In this document: positions 47,805 through 56,483 of the stretch, piece after piece
Layout of the letters: the number at the start of each line of letters is the position of its first letter
Numbering within the stretch: position 1 is the stretch's first letter
From: Rubrivivax sp.
Lineage (GTDB): Bacteria > Pseudomonadota > Gammaproteobacteria > Burkholderiales > Burkholderiaceae_C
Direction of reading: 5' to 3'
Assembly (NCBI GenBank): GCA_027485165.1
Contig: JAIXRN010000018.1
Location: 124,001-188,000 of the forward strand
DNA: 64,000 bases
Notes under the pieces: generated by a model
What the model was told of the DNA's origin: nothing
Seen by the model: only the letters and a program-made list of their open reading frames with translations
The model's database searches: none
Program-made: the position numbers and the translations under genes

Positions 47805-48152
47805 ATGAACACCCGCATCACCTTGTCTGCCGCCGCCGCTTCGTTCGCCATCGCCCTGTCGCTGGGCCTGCCCACCGCGGCCAGTGCCGACGACTTTGCC
47901 GACGCCTACCCCGCCTTTACCGAAGCGCGCGCTGCACAGCAAGCCAGCCCGGCTCAGATCCAGGCTCAAGCTCGCGCTCAGGGTGTGGCGGCCACCGCCG
48001 ACACGCTGCAGCGCAGCCCCAAGGCCCGCATCAGCACCGACGAGTCGCGCGCCATGCTGGGCGAAGACAGCGGCTCGTTCTGGCTGACCCAGCAAGCGGC
48101 GCAGCCGCGCAGCGCCTCGACGCTGGCTCAGGTCGACGCCGGCAAGCGCTGA
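47805..48152 (+). CDS. Small exported protein, copy 2 of a tandem paralogous pair
   Basis: A 115-residue paralogue of the preceding gene. Signal peptide AASFAIALSLGLPTAASA, a Gln/Ala-rich middle (ARAAQQASPAQIQAQARAQG), and block STDESRAMLGEDSGSFW near 80-96, ending AQVDAGKR. CAGGAG lies shortly upstream of the ATG. The last 25 bp overlap the convergent ABC ATPase gene. The spacer between the copies carries a CGCCACAC-type tandem repeat. Function unknown. Confidence 0.8.
   Translation: MNTRITLSAAAASFAIALSLGLPTAASADDFADAYPAFTEARAAQQASPAQIQAQARAQGVAATADTLQRSPKARISTDESRAMLGEDSGSFWLTQQAAQPRSASTLAQVDAGKR
48042..48083. repeat. 42-nt identical tract, copy 2
   Basis: The exact match to 47609-47650, at the same position in the paralogous protein. 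Confidence 0.95.
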
Positions 48153-48898
48153 AAACCGGCCGAGGCGCGCATCAGCGCCCGCGTGTAGTCGGCCTGCACG
48201 CGCTGCGCGGCCAAGTCGCTGGCGGCCAGTGTTTCCACGGCTTGGCCGCGGCGCATCACCAGCAGGCGCTGGCACAGGTGGGTCACCACGGCCAGGTCGT
48301 GGCTCACCATCAGGTAGGTCAGGCCGCGTTGGCTGCGCAGCTTGTCCAGCAGGTTCAGCACCTCGGCCTGCACGGACGCGTCCAGCGCCGACGTGGGCTC
48401 GTCCAGCAGCAGCACCTGGGGTTGCAGGATCAGCACCCGCGCAATCGCCACGCGCTGGCGCTGCCCGCCCGACAGCTGGTGCGGGTAGCGGAAGCGAAAG
48501 CCCTGCCCCAGGCCCACGTCGTCCAGCACCTGGCGGATGCGCGCTTCGGCGTCGCCGATGCCGTGGATGGCCAGGGGCTCGGCCAGGATGCGGTCCACCA
48601 TCTGGCGCGGGTGCAGGCTGCCGTACGGGTCTTGAAACACCATCTGCACCTGGCGCCGAAAAGCCTTGCTGCCGGGCGCGGCGGGCGCACCTTCCCCCAG
48701 CAGGCGCAGGCTGCCGGCCTGCAGCGGCGCCAGCCCGCACAGCGCGCGCAGCACGGTGGACTTGCCCGAGCCCGATTCGCCGACGATGCCAAAGCTTTCG
48801 CCCGGCTGCACGGCAAAGGACACGCCGTCGACGGCAACAAAGCCGCCGTACACCACGCGCAGCCCTTCGGCCTGGATGCCCGCGGTCACAGCAGCCAT
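48128..48898 (-). CDS. Peptide/nickel-type ABC transporter ATP-binding protein (OppF/DppF-like)
   Basis: A 256-residue ATPase. It has Walker [11 protein letters not shown]-loop MVFQDPYGSLHPRQMV, signature LSGGQRQRVAIARVL, Walker [12 protein letters not shown] and switch His VSHDLAVV. The C-terminus is shorter than in typical OppF. It is last in the operon, overlapping the OppD-like gene by 13 bp. It powers import of the ligand bound by the substrate-binding protein at the head of the operon. Confidence 0.92.
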   Translation of the reverse strand: MAAVTAGIQAEGLRVVYGGFVAVDGVSFAVQPGESFGIVGESGSGKSTVLRALCGLAPLQAGSLRLLGEGAPAAPGSKAFRRQVQMVFQDPYGSLHPRQMVDRILAEPLAIHGIGDAEARIRQVLDDVGLGQGFRFRYPHQLSGGQRQRVAIARVLILQPQVLLLDEPTSALDASVQAEVLNLLDKLRSQRGLTYLMVSHDLAVVTHLCQRLLVMRRGQAVETLAASDLAAQRVQADYTRALMRASAGFQRLPAST

Positions 48899-49749
48899 GC
48901 CGCCTGGCGGTCCAGCGTGGGCAAGGGGTGGCGCGGCGCGCCCAGCTGCGGCAGGCAGTTCAGCAGGCCCTGGGTGTAGGGGTGCTGCGCCTTCGTCAGG
49001 TCGGCAGACGCCAGTTCTTCCACCACCTTGCCGGCATACATCACCAGCACCCGGTCGCAGAACGACGACACCAGGCGCAGGTCGTGCGAGATGAAGACCA
49101 GGCCCATGCCGCGGCCTTCGTTGCCGCTGCGCACCAGGCGGTCCAGGATGGCCAGCACTTCCAGTTGCACCGTCACGTCAAGCGCCGACGTGGGTTCGTC
49201 GGCGATCAGCAGTTCGGGCCCGGCCACCAGCATCATCGCGATCATCACGCGCTGGCCCATGCCGCCGGATACTTCATGCGGATAAAGCCGCGCCACGCGT
49301 GCCGGGTCGTCGATCTGTACCGCCGCCAGCGCCTGCAGGGCCTGGTCCTGCGCCTGCCGCGCCGACACCGGGCGGTGCGCGCGCAAGGTCTCGGCAATCT
49401 GCGCGCCAATGCGCATCACCGGGTTCAGGCTGAACTTCGGGTCCTGCAACACCATGGCCATGCGGCCGCCGCGCAGGGCCCGGCGTTCAGCGGGCGTGGC
49501 GCGTAGCAGGTCGGTGCCCTGAAAGGCCAGGCGCTGGGCCGTAACCTGGGCGCCCGGCGCTGTCAGCCCCAGGATGGCGCGACCAGTCTGGCTCTTGCCA
49601 GACCCGCTTTCGCCCACGATACCCAGGCGTTCACGCCCGAGCGTGAACGACACGCCGCGCACCACTTCCTGCAGCCTGCCTTCCCGATCAGGGTAGGCCA
49701 CGCGCAGGTCCTGCACTTCCAGCAGGGCAGGCTTGTCCGTCGTTGTCAT
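48886..49749 (-). CDS. Peptide/nickel-type ABC transporter ATP-binding protein (OppD/DppD-like)
   Basis: A 287-residue ATPase. It has Walker [11 protein letters not shown]-loop [17 protein letters not shown], a degenerate signature [15 protein letters not shown], Walker [13 protein letters not shown] and ISHDLRLV. It carries the family C-terminal region ([28 protein letters not shown]). It pairs with the OppF-like subunit. It lies 18 bp after the DppC-like permease gene. Confidence 0.93.
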   Translation of the reverse strand: MTTTDKPALLEVQDLRVAYPDREGRLQEVVRGVSFTLGRERLGIVGESGSGKSQTGRAILGLTAPGAQVTAQRLAFQGTDLLRATPAERRALRGGRMAMVLQDPKFSLNPVMRIGAQIAETLRAHRPVSARQAQDQALQALAAVQIDDPARVARLYPHEVSGGMGQRVMIAMMLVAGPELLIADEPTSALDVTVQLEVLAILDRLVRSGNEGRGMGLVFISHDLRLVSSFCDRVLVMYAGKVVEELASADLTKAQHPYTQGLLNCLPQLGAPRHPLPTLDRQAAWLL

Positions 49750-49767
49750 GCAGACCTCATGCGGGCA

Positions 49768-50676
49768 TCAACGCGCAGCCTTCGGGTCGAGGGCGTCGCG
49801 CAGGCCGTCACCCAACAGGTTGAAGGCCAGGCTGACGATGAAGATGGCCGCACCCGGCGCGGCGGCCACCCACCACTGGTCCAGCACGTAGGCGCGGCCC
49901 GCCGCGATCATCGCGCCCCATTCGGGCATCGGCGGCTGCGCGCCCAGGCCCAGGAAGCCCAGGCCGGCGGCGGTGAGGATGATGCCGGCCATGTCCAGCG
50001 TCACGCGCACGATCACCGACCCCAGGCACAGCGGCATGATGTGCCGCAGCACGATGCGCCCCGGGCTGGCGCCCATCACCTGCACGGCGGCGATGTAGTC
50101 GGCATTGCGGATCGTCAGCGTTTCGGCCCGGGCGATGCGGGCGTAGGGCGGCCAGGACGTGATGGCGATCGCGATCACCGCGTTCTCGATGCCCGGGCCC
50201 AGCGCCGCCACGAAGGCCAGCGCCAGGATCAGGCGCGGGAAAGCCAGGAAGATGTCGGTGACGCGCATCAGCACCGCGTCCACCCAGCCCCCGGCGTAGC
50301 CCGCCACCGTGCCCACCAGCAGCCCGATGGGCGCGGCCAACACCGCCACCAGCACGACGACGAAGAGCGTGATGCGCGCGCCGTGGATCAGCCGGCTCAG
50401 GATGTCGCGGCCCTGGTCGTCGGTGCCCAACCAGTGCACGCTGGAAGGCGCCAGCAGCCGCGTCGTGTTCAGGTCGCCTTCAGTGGGCGAATAGGGTGCC
50501 AGCCAGGGCGCGAACAGCGCCACGACCAGCAGCGCCAGCACGATGGCCAGACCCACCATCGCCAGCCGGTTGCGCGCGAAGCTGCGCCAGCCGGCATAGG
50601 CCCGCCCCAGCGCAGCCTGCTGGCGCGAGGCCGGGCTTTCGCTCATCAGCCAGGCATGCCATTGCGCCGGCTTCAT
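49768..50676 (-). CDS. Peptide/nickel-type ABC transporter permease (DppC/OppC-like)
   Basis: A 302-residue inner-membrane protein. The N-terminal segment NRLAMVGLAIVLALLVVALFAPWLAPY is given by its ends (NRLAMVG, LAPY), followed by the periplasmic HWLGTDDQGRDILSRLIHGAR typical of the family. The EAA loop is in YIAAVQVMGASPGRIVLRHIMP (given in part). It forms the channel with the DppB-like subunit, with which it overlaps by 4 bp. Confidence 0.93.
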   Translation of the reverse strand: MKPAQWHAWLMSESPASRQQAALGRAYAGWRSFARNRLAMVGLAIVLALLVVALFAPWLAPYSPTEGDLNTTRLLAPSSVHWLGTDDQGRDILSRLIHGARITLFVVVLVAVLAAPIGLLVGTVAGYAGGWVDAVLMRVTDIFLAFPRLILALAFVAALGPGIENAVIAIAITSWPPYARIARAETLTIRNADYIAAVQVMGASPGRIVLRHIMPLCLGSVIVRVTLDMAGIILTAAGLGFLGLGAQPPMPEWGAMIAAGRAYVLDQWWVAAAPGAAIFIVSLAFNLLGDGLRDALDPKAAR

Positions 50677-51761
50677 GTGGGCCGGGTCCGTGGGTCCAGC
50701 AATCGGTACAGCAGATCGCTCAGCAGGTTCAGGCCAATGAACACCGCGCCCACCACCAGGGTGCCGCCCAGCACCGCGTTCATGTCGGCGTTCTGCAGCG
50801 AATTCGTGATGTACAGGCCCAGGCCGGGCCAGGCGAACACGGTCTCCGTCAGCACGCTGCCTTCCAGCAGCCCGGCATAGGACAGCGCCACCACCGTCAC
50901 CAGCGGCACCATGGCGTTGCGCAGCGCGTGGCGCCAGATGATGCGGGTCTCGGACAGACCCTTGGCGCGCGCGGCCACGATGTATTCCTGGCTCAGTTCA
51001 TTCAGCATGAAGCTGCGCGTCATGCGGCTGATGTAGGCCAGGCTGAAGTAGCCCAGCAGGCTGCCCGGCAGCACCAGGTGGCTGAAGGCGTTGCCGAAGG
51101 CTTCCCATTCACCGGCCAGGGCGGCGTCCACCAACAGCAGCCCGGTGACGCGCTCGACCGAGTATTCGAAGGCCACGTCGATGCGCCCCGGTCCGGCCAC
51201 CCAGCCCAGCTTGGCGTAGAACAGCACCAGCGCCATCAGCCCCAGCCAGAAGATCGGCACCGAATAGCCCACCAGGCCCATCACCCGCACTGCATGGTCG
51301 GCCAGGCCGCCGCGCCGCACGGCCGCCCACACGCCCAGCGGAATGCCCAGGCCGGCGCCGATGACGATGCCCACCGTGGCCAGTTCCAGCGTGGCCGGAA
51401 AGGTCTTCTGGATGTCGTCCAGCACCGGGTTGGACGTCAGCACCGAAGTGCCGAAGTCGCCCTGCAGCGCGCGGCCCACGTACAAGCCGAACTGCACATA
51501 GAGAGGCTCGTTCAGGCCCATTTCCTGGCGCACGCGTTCGATCACGTGTTCTGGTGCGCGGTCTCCCACCACGGCCAGCACCGGGTCGACCGGGATCACG
51601 CGGCCGATGAAGAAGGTGACGGCCAGCAGCCCGCCGAAGGTCAGCGCCACCGTGACGACGAAGCGCCCGAGTGCGACCGCCAGTGCGCCCGCCCGAGCGC
51701 CCAGGCGCGCCATGGGCGCCGCAGCGCTGCGGCCAGGTGCCGTCTGCCCTGCCGGCCCCAC
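50673..51761 (-). CDS. Peptide/nickel-type ABC transporter permease (DppB/OppB-like)
   Basis: A 362-residue permease with six hydrophobic segments. Landmarks are PVDPVLAVVGDRAPEHVIE, GDFGTSVLTSNPV, YISRMTRSFMLNELSQEYI and AKGLSETRIIWRHALRNA (EAA loop). The start is uncertain: a GTG at 51761, 5 nt from the binding-protein stop, or an ATG at 51713 (MARLGARAGAL). Confidence 0.92.
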   Translation of the reverse strand: MGPAGQTAPGRSAAAPMARLGARAGALAVALGRFVVTVALTFGGLLAVTFFIGRVIPVDPVLAVVGDRAPEHVIERVRQEMGLNEPLYVQFGLYVGRALQGDFGTSVLTSNPVLDDIQKTFPATLELATVGIVIGAGLGIPLGVWAAVRRGGLADHAVRVMGLVGYSVPIFWLGLMALVLFYAKLGWVAGPGRIDVAFEYSVERVTGLLLVDAALAGEWEAFGNAFSHLVLPGSLLGYFSLAYISRMTRSFMLNELSQEYIVAARAKGLSETRIIWRHALRNAMVPLVTVVALSYAGLLEGSVLTETVFAWPGLGLYITNSLQNADMNAVLGGTLVVGAVFIGLNLLSDLLYRLLDPRTRPT

Positions 51762-51765
51762 CGCG

Positions 51766-53373
51766 CTAGGCCTTGCCGACGTTGTAGAGGCTGGTCGAAT
51801 CGGCCGTGGGCCCCAGCCGCAGGCCCTGCACGTTGCTGCGGAAAGCCGCCACTTCGGTCTGCTGGTACAGGATGACGAAGGGGCTGGTGCGGCGGAATTC
51901 GGCCTGCAGGTCCTGGTAGAGCTTGGCGCGCTTGGCGGGGTCGCGTTCCAGCGCGGCGGCGTCGGCGCGCTGGGTCAGTTCCGGGATGTTCCAGGCATTT
52001 CGCCAGGCCAGGGGCCGGCTCTTGGCGTCGTCGCCGTTGTCGGGGTTGCGCACGAAGGTGTCGGCATTGGTGTGGGGGTCCCAGTAGTCGGCACCCCATT
52101 CGCCGATGAAGATGTCGTGGCTGCGCGCGCGGTAGCGCGTCAGCACCTGCTTGCCGTCGCCCGGCAGGATTTCCAGGTCGATGCCCGCGGCCTTGAAGCT
52201 GCGCTGCAACGCTTCGGTGATGCCCTGCACCGGCTGGATGGTGCGCATGTCGATCGTCACCTTGAAGCCCTTGCCATGCCCAGCCTTGGCCAGCAGGGCA
52301 CGTGCCTTGGCCACGTCCAGCTTGAAGGGCTTGTCGGTCGACGCGCCCAGCAAACCCTGGGGCAAGAAGTTCTGGTGGATGACGCCGATGCCCTTGATGA
52401 GTGTGGCGCCGATGGCGTCGTAGTCCACCAGCCACTTCAGCGCTTCGCGCACCTCGGGCTTGGCCAGGATCGGGTTCTTCTGGTTCAGGCCCAGGTAGTA
52501 CACCGTGCCCTTGGCCACGGAAGTGGTGCGGATGGCCGGGTTCCTGGCCACCGCTTCCAGGTCCTGCGGGCTGAGCTTGCGCGCGATGTCCACGTCGCCC
52601 TTTTCCAGCAGCAGGCGCTGCGTGCTGGACTCCTTCACGTGGCGGTAGATGACGCGCTTCAGCTTGGCCGGCGTGCCGGGGTAGTTGTCGTTGCGCTCCA
52701 GCGTGACGATCTCGTTGGCCCGCCATTCGCGCACGCGCAGCGGCCCGGAACCAGCGTAGTTCGTCTTCAGCCAGGCGGCGCCCAGGTCGCCGTTCTGTTC
52801 CTTGCCCAGCAGCAGCTTCTTGTCCAGCACACTGGCCACGCTCGCGGTCAGGCAGTTGTAGACCAGGCTGGGCGCGTAAGCGCGGTCGGTTTCCAGCGTC
52901 AGCGCCAGTGGGCCGGCCTGCTTGACCTTGTCTTTCACGTTGGCCTTGTTCAGGCCGAACTGCGTCAGGATGAAGGCCGGGGTCTTGTCCAGCAGCACCG
53001 CGCGCTGCAGCGAGAACACCACGTCTTCGGCCGTCAGCGCGTTGCCGCTGGCAAAGCGGCGGCCGGCGCGGATGTCGAAGCTGTAGGTCTTGCCGTCGGC
53101 CGACACCTTCCAGGCCGTGGCCAGTTCGCCCTGCAGGCGCGAAGGGTTGGCAGGGTCGACGACCAGCAGGCGTTCGTAGCAGTTGCCGGTGATTTCGCCG
53201 GTGCTGATCTCGAAGGCCTCGGCCGGGTCCAGGCTGATGATGTCGTCGAAGGCCGCGGCCAGTACCAGGGTGTCCTTGGGTGTGGCGGCGTGCAGCGGCA
53301 AATGCCCCAGCAGCAGGCCGGCGCCCAGGGCCTGGTTGATCGCGCGGCGGGTGAACACAGGCGTACGCAACAT
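51766..53373 (-). CDS. Extracellular solute-binding protein, family 5
   Basis: A 535-residue periplasmic binding protein. The N-terminus FTRRAINQALGAGLLLGHLPLHA is export-competent and has a twin Arg, so Sec or Tat is possible. SBP_bac_5 landmarks are FDDIISLDPAEAFEIST, ERLLVVDPANPS, SGPLRVREW and EALKWLVDYDAI. Ligands of this family are peptides, nickel complexes or other small molecules; the specificity is not readable. The start overlaps the SRPBCC gene stop by 1 bp. Confidence 0.93.
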   Translation of the reverse strand: MLRTPVFTRRAINQALGAGLLLGHLPLHAATPKDTLVLAAAFDDIISLDPAEAFEISTGEITGNCYERLLVVDPANPSRLQGELATAWKVSADGKTYSFDIRAGRRFASGNALTAEDVVFSLQRAVLLDKTPAFILTQFGLNKANVKDKVKQAGPLALTLETDRAYAPSLVYNCLTASVASVLDKKLLLGKEQNGDLGAAWLKTNYAGSGPLRVREWRANEIVTLERNDNYPGTPAKLKRVIYRHVKESSTQRLLLEKGDVDIARKLSPQDLEAVARNPAIRTTSVAKGTVYYLGLNQKNPILAKPEVREALKWLVDYDAIGATLIKGIGVIHQNFLPQGLLGASTDKPFKLDVAKARALLAKAGHGKGFKVTIDMRTIQPVQGITEALQRSFKAAGIDLEILPGDGKQVLTRYRARSHDIFIGEWGADYWDPHTNADTFVRNPDNGDDAKSRPLAWRNAWNIPELTQRADAAALERDPAKRAKLYQDLQAEFRRTSPFVILYQQTEVAAFRSNVQGLRLGPTADSTSLYNVGKA

Positions 53374-53843
53374 CAGACCTCGCCGCCGAACTTCTTGATG
53401 AGGTTGGCGATGTACTTCTCGACCAGCTTCTCGAATTCGCCACCCACCACCGGCACCACCACCATCTTCATCAGGCCGGGCAGGGGCACGTCGACCTTGC
53501 CGTTGATCTTCAGTTCGATGCCGGTGCTCTTCTTTTGGTCAGTGACCTTCCAGCTGCCGCCCACCAGGGCGTTGCCTTCACCCTTCACGGGCGTCCACAC
53601 CACCGTGCCCTTGGCGCGGTTCGACACGTACTTGCTGGCGTAGATGGTCTGGATGCTGACCTGGCCGCTGCCGACCTTTTCCATTTCCCAGCGGTAGACG
53701 CCGCCCCCCAGGTCTACCAGCTGGTCGACTTTGGGAAAGAAGCTCACCGACGTGGGCACGTCTGACAGGACGTCGAAGACGTCCTTGAACGGCGCCTTGA
53801 CGGCGAATTCGTACCCCAGGTCGATGTCGACGGTGATGGCCAT
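53373..53843 (-). CDS. SRPBCC-family protein
   Basis: A 156-residue START/Bet v1-like helix-grip protein. AITVDIDLGYEFAVKAPF opens the fold, with VSFFPKVDQLVDLGGGVYRWEM and a C-terminal amphipathic helix EFEKLVEKYIANLIKKFGGEV (given in part). It probably binds a hydrophobic ligand. GAGGAG lies 9 nt before the ATG at 53843. It heads the transporter operon and is near lipid-storage genes; a functional link is inference. Confidence 0.85.
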   Translation of the reverse strand: MAITVDIDLGYEFAVKAPFKDVFDVLSDVPTSVSFFPKVDQLVDLGGGVYRWEMEKVGSGQVSIQTIYASKYVSNRAKGTVVWTPVKGEGNALVGGSWKVTDQKKSTGIELKINGKVDVPLPGLMKMVVVPVVGGEFEKLVEKYIANLIKKFGGEV

Positions 53844-53949
53844 GGTGCAGGTCTCCTCTGGCTTGGCGTGGCGTTGTGTGGTGGCCGCCATTGTGCCCAG
53901 CCCGCAAGAGCCGACAGCGCCCGTCCTACAGCACAGGTTCAGGCTTCGC

Positions 53950-55446
53950 CTAGGCGGCTTCGCCCCAGGGCAGCATCAGCGTCAGCAGCAGCAGCTTGTC
54001 GAATTCGGGCTGGAAGCGGTCGATCACAGCCTGCGGGTCGGGGCACAGGGCTTCATCGGTAATCAGGCCGAACTGCACCCCGCCGCCATAGGACAGGATC
54101 GACACCCCCACGCCGATGTCGCCCGAAGCCGGCACCCAGAACATGGTCTGCCGCAGCGTGGCGCCGCAGAACTTCAGGTGCTGGGCCGGGCCAGGCACAT
54201 TGGTCATCACCGCCGTGGCCTTCTTGGCGAACATGCCCAGCACCAGGTCCTGCACGGGCTTGATCAGCAGCCCGCTCATGGCCAGTACGGCAAAGGCCAG
54301 CAGGGGCTGGTAGCTGCCCTTCAGTTCGTCCATGCGGCGATGCACGGCGTAGACGCGTTCGACCGGGTTGGCGATGCCGATGGGCAGCACCAGTGGCGCC
54401 AGGCCGAAGCGGTTGCCCAGCTTCCAGGCCTGGTCCAACGGGCGCAGGTTCACCGGCACCATGGCGCGGATTTCCTTGGCCGCCGGGTCCTGCCCGCGCT
54501 CACGCAGGTATTCGCCGAAAGCCCCCGCGGCGCAGGACAGCAGCACGTCGTTGACGGAACAACCCAGGCCGCGGCCGATGGCCTTCACCTCGTCCAGCGG
54601 CAGGGGTTCGCTCCAGGCCACGCGCTTCCTGCCAGCGGGCCGGCCCTTCAGCAGGGTGGGCGAATCGTCGGCCATCAGGGCCAGCGCGCCCACGTCGGCC
54701 AGCACCTGCATGCCGCTGCGCGCCATGTCCAGGCTGCTGCCCACGCCGCCCAGCAGGTTCTGCTGCGGGTTGGCCAGCATCTCCAGCGACTTGGCCACGC
54801 CGCCGCCATACATGGCCACGGCCTTCACGGCGATGTCGGTCAGCGGCTTCAGCACCGCGTCGGCCAGCCAGTCGCCTTCGTTCGTGCGGTCGTCGTTCCC
54901 ACGGTCGCCAACCGATGGCGTGCTGCGGCGACGGCGGCGCGGCGGGTCGCTGCCGCCATCGGTGATCGACAGCATCACCGAGATCAGCGCGATGCCGTCG
55001 CCGATGCAGTGGTGCACGCGCGCCACCAGCGCGCTGCCGCCTTCGTAGCGTTCGATGAAGTGAAATTGCCACAACGGGCGCTGCGGGTCCAGCGGCCGCG
55101 TGGCCAGTTCGCCGCACAGGCGCTGCAGCGCCTGGCGTTCGCTTTCGCCGCGCTGGGGCTGCAGCGGTTCGGCCAGCACGTGGTGGTCGATGTCGAAGGC
55201 GGTGTCGGCCACCCACATCGCGCCCATCGCGTCGGGCACGGCCTTCTGGCGAAAGCGGTCGTACTGCAGCAGCTTGGCAGCGACGCGTTCCTTCAGCGCG
55301 GCCAGCGTGATGGCGGGCGTCAGCAGCCACACGCCCACGATCATCATCAGGTTGACGTCGTTGTCCATGCGCAGCCAGGCCGTGTCCACGCGCGACATGC
55401 GCTCGCCGGCCGGCACGGGCGGTGTGGGCGGCAGCAGCGACGTCAT
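53950..55446 (-). CDS. Wax ester synthase / diacylglycerol acyltransferase (WS/DGAT)
   Basis: A 498-residue acyltransferase that makes wax esters and/or triacylglycerol from acyl-CoA. The catalytic HHxxxDG motif is HHCIGDG at residues 145-151. N-terminal MSRVDTAWLRMD and C-terminal TNVPGPAQHLKFCG are family landmarks. A basic insert RRRRRS near 170 is unusual. AAGGAA precedes the ATG. It is divergent from an acyl-CoA-binding protein gene, which fits acyl-CoA use for storage lipid. Confidence 0.92.
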   Translation of the reverse strand: MTSLLPPTPPVPAGERMSRVDTAWLRMDNDVNLMMIVGVWLLTPAITLAALKERVAAKLLQYDRFRQKAVPDAMGAMWVADTAFDIDHHVLAEPLQPQRGESERQALQRLCGELATRPLDPQRPLWQFHFIERYEGGSALVARVHHCIGDGIALISVMLSITDGGSDPPRRRRRSTPSVGDRGNDDRTNEGDWLADAVLKPLTDIAVKAVAMYGGGVAKSLEMLANPQQNLLGGVGSSLDMARSGMQVLADVGALALMADDSPTLLKGRPAGRKRVAWSEPLPLDEVKAIGRGLGCSVNDVLLSCAAGAFGEYLRERGQDPAAKEIRAMVPVNLRPLDQAWKLGNRFGLAPLVLPIGIANPVERVYAVHRRMDELKGSYQPLLAFAVLAMSGLLIKPVQDLVLGMFAKKATAVMTNVPGPAQHLKFCGATLRQTMFWVPASGDIGVGVSILSYGGGVQFGLITDEALCPDPQAVIDRFQPEFDKLLLLTLMLPWGEAA

Positions 55447-55563
55447 GGGGGTTTCCTTGGGGTACAGGGCAGCACGGGGCAGGCCGGGGGCTGCGCACGA
55501 TGCTGGGTAACATCCGGTGCGTCAAGTTCAGACTTACACCCAAAGCCCTGCGAGGAAGACCCC

Positions 55564-55818
55564 ATGTCCAGCCTGAAAGCCGCCTTCGAGAAAGCCGTCG
55601 CCGACAGCAAGAACCTGCCGGAAAAGCCGGACAACATGACCTTGCTGAAAATCTATTCGCTCTACAAGCAGGCCACCGAAGGCGACGTAGAAGGCAAGCG
55701 CCCCGGCTTCACCGACATGGTGGGCCGCGCCAAGTACGACGCCTGGGCGGCCGTGAAAGGGCAAAGCGCCGACGAGGCCATGCAGGCCTACGTCGACCTG
55801 ATCGAATCGCTGAAGTAA
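55564..55818 (+). CDS. Acyl-CoA-binding protein
   Basis: An 84-residue four-helix ACBP. FEKAVADSKNLPEKP, LLKIYSLYKQATEGDV and RAKYDAWAAVKGQSADEAM carry the acyl-CoA contacts (Tyr, Lys, Tyr-Trp). GAGGA precedes the ATG. It is a cytosolic acyl-CoA pool carrier. It sits divergent from WS/DGAT and convergent with the glutathione peroxidase gene. Confidence 0.95.
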   Translation: MSSLKAAFEKAVADSKNLPEKPDNMTLLKIYSLYKQATEGDVEGKRPGFTDMVGRAKYDAWAAVKGQSADEAMQAYVDLIESLK

Positions 55819-55860
55819 GGCGGCTGCGCTGCGCGTACCGCTACGGCGCAAAGCAGCGCG

Positions 55861-56454
55861 CTAGCGCGCTGCCAGCGCCTTCTCGACGGCGCCCACCAGC
55901 CTGGCGTCCAGCGGGTCGGTGGTGCTGCCATAGTGCGCCACGGCCTTGCCGCTGCGGTCGACCAGGTACTTGTTGAAGTTCCAGCCTGGCGCGTTGCCGG
56001 TGGCCTGCGTCAGCTGGGCGAAGAAGGGGTTGGCGTCCTTGCCGCGCACCGCGCTGCTGGCGAACATCGGGAACTTCACGCCGTAGGTGTTGAAACACAG
56101 GTCGGCGATCTTCTTGCTGTCGGCGGCTTCCTGCTTGAAGTCGTTACTGGGGAAGCCCAGGATCACCAGGCCTTTATCGGCATAGCGCGCATTCAGCTTT
56201 TCCAGCGCTTCGTACTGGGGCGTGAAGCCGCAGTAGCTGGCGGTGTTGACGACCAGCAGCACCTTGCCGCTGTACTGGCACAGCGCCTGCGGCTTCTCGT
56301 CCTGCAGGCGCGGAAAGCTGTGTTGCAGCAGGGCCGGGCAAGCGGCGGTGGCGGCAGCGGCGGCCTGCGTTTGCGCCTGGGCATGGGCGGGGGCAGCGCC
56401 AACAGCAAAGGCCAGGGCCGCGGTGGCCAGCAGGGTGGGAACAGCAAGGCGCAT
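55861..56454 (-). CDS. Exported glutathione peroxidase-family protein
   Basis: A 197-residue protein. Signal peptide: PTLLATAALAFAVGAAPAHA. Peroxidatic Cys75 is in NTASYCGFTPQ, and the catalytic Trp is in GWNFNKYLV. The usual Gln in the Asn-Gln-Phe motif is Asp here (FPSNDFKQEA), a variant I recall from other exported bacterial members. It reduces peroxides in the periplasm, probably with thioredoxin-like partners. GGAG lies 8 nt upstream of the ATG. Confidence 0.92.
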   Translation of the reverse strand: MRLAVPTLLATAALAFAVGAAPAHAQAQTQAAAAATAACPALLQHSFPRLQDEKPQALCQYSGKVLLVVNTASYCGFTPQYEALEKLNARYADKGLVILGFPSNDFKQEAADSKKIADLCFNTYGVKFPMFASSAVRGKDANPFFAQLTQATGNAPGWNFNKYLVDRSGKAVAHYGSTTDPLDARLVGAVEKALAAR

Positions 56455-56483
56455 CAGGAAGTCTCCGGGGCAGGTGGCGGTGG

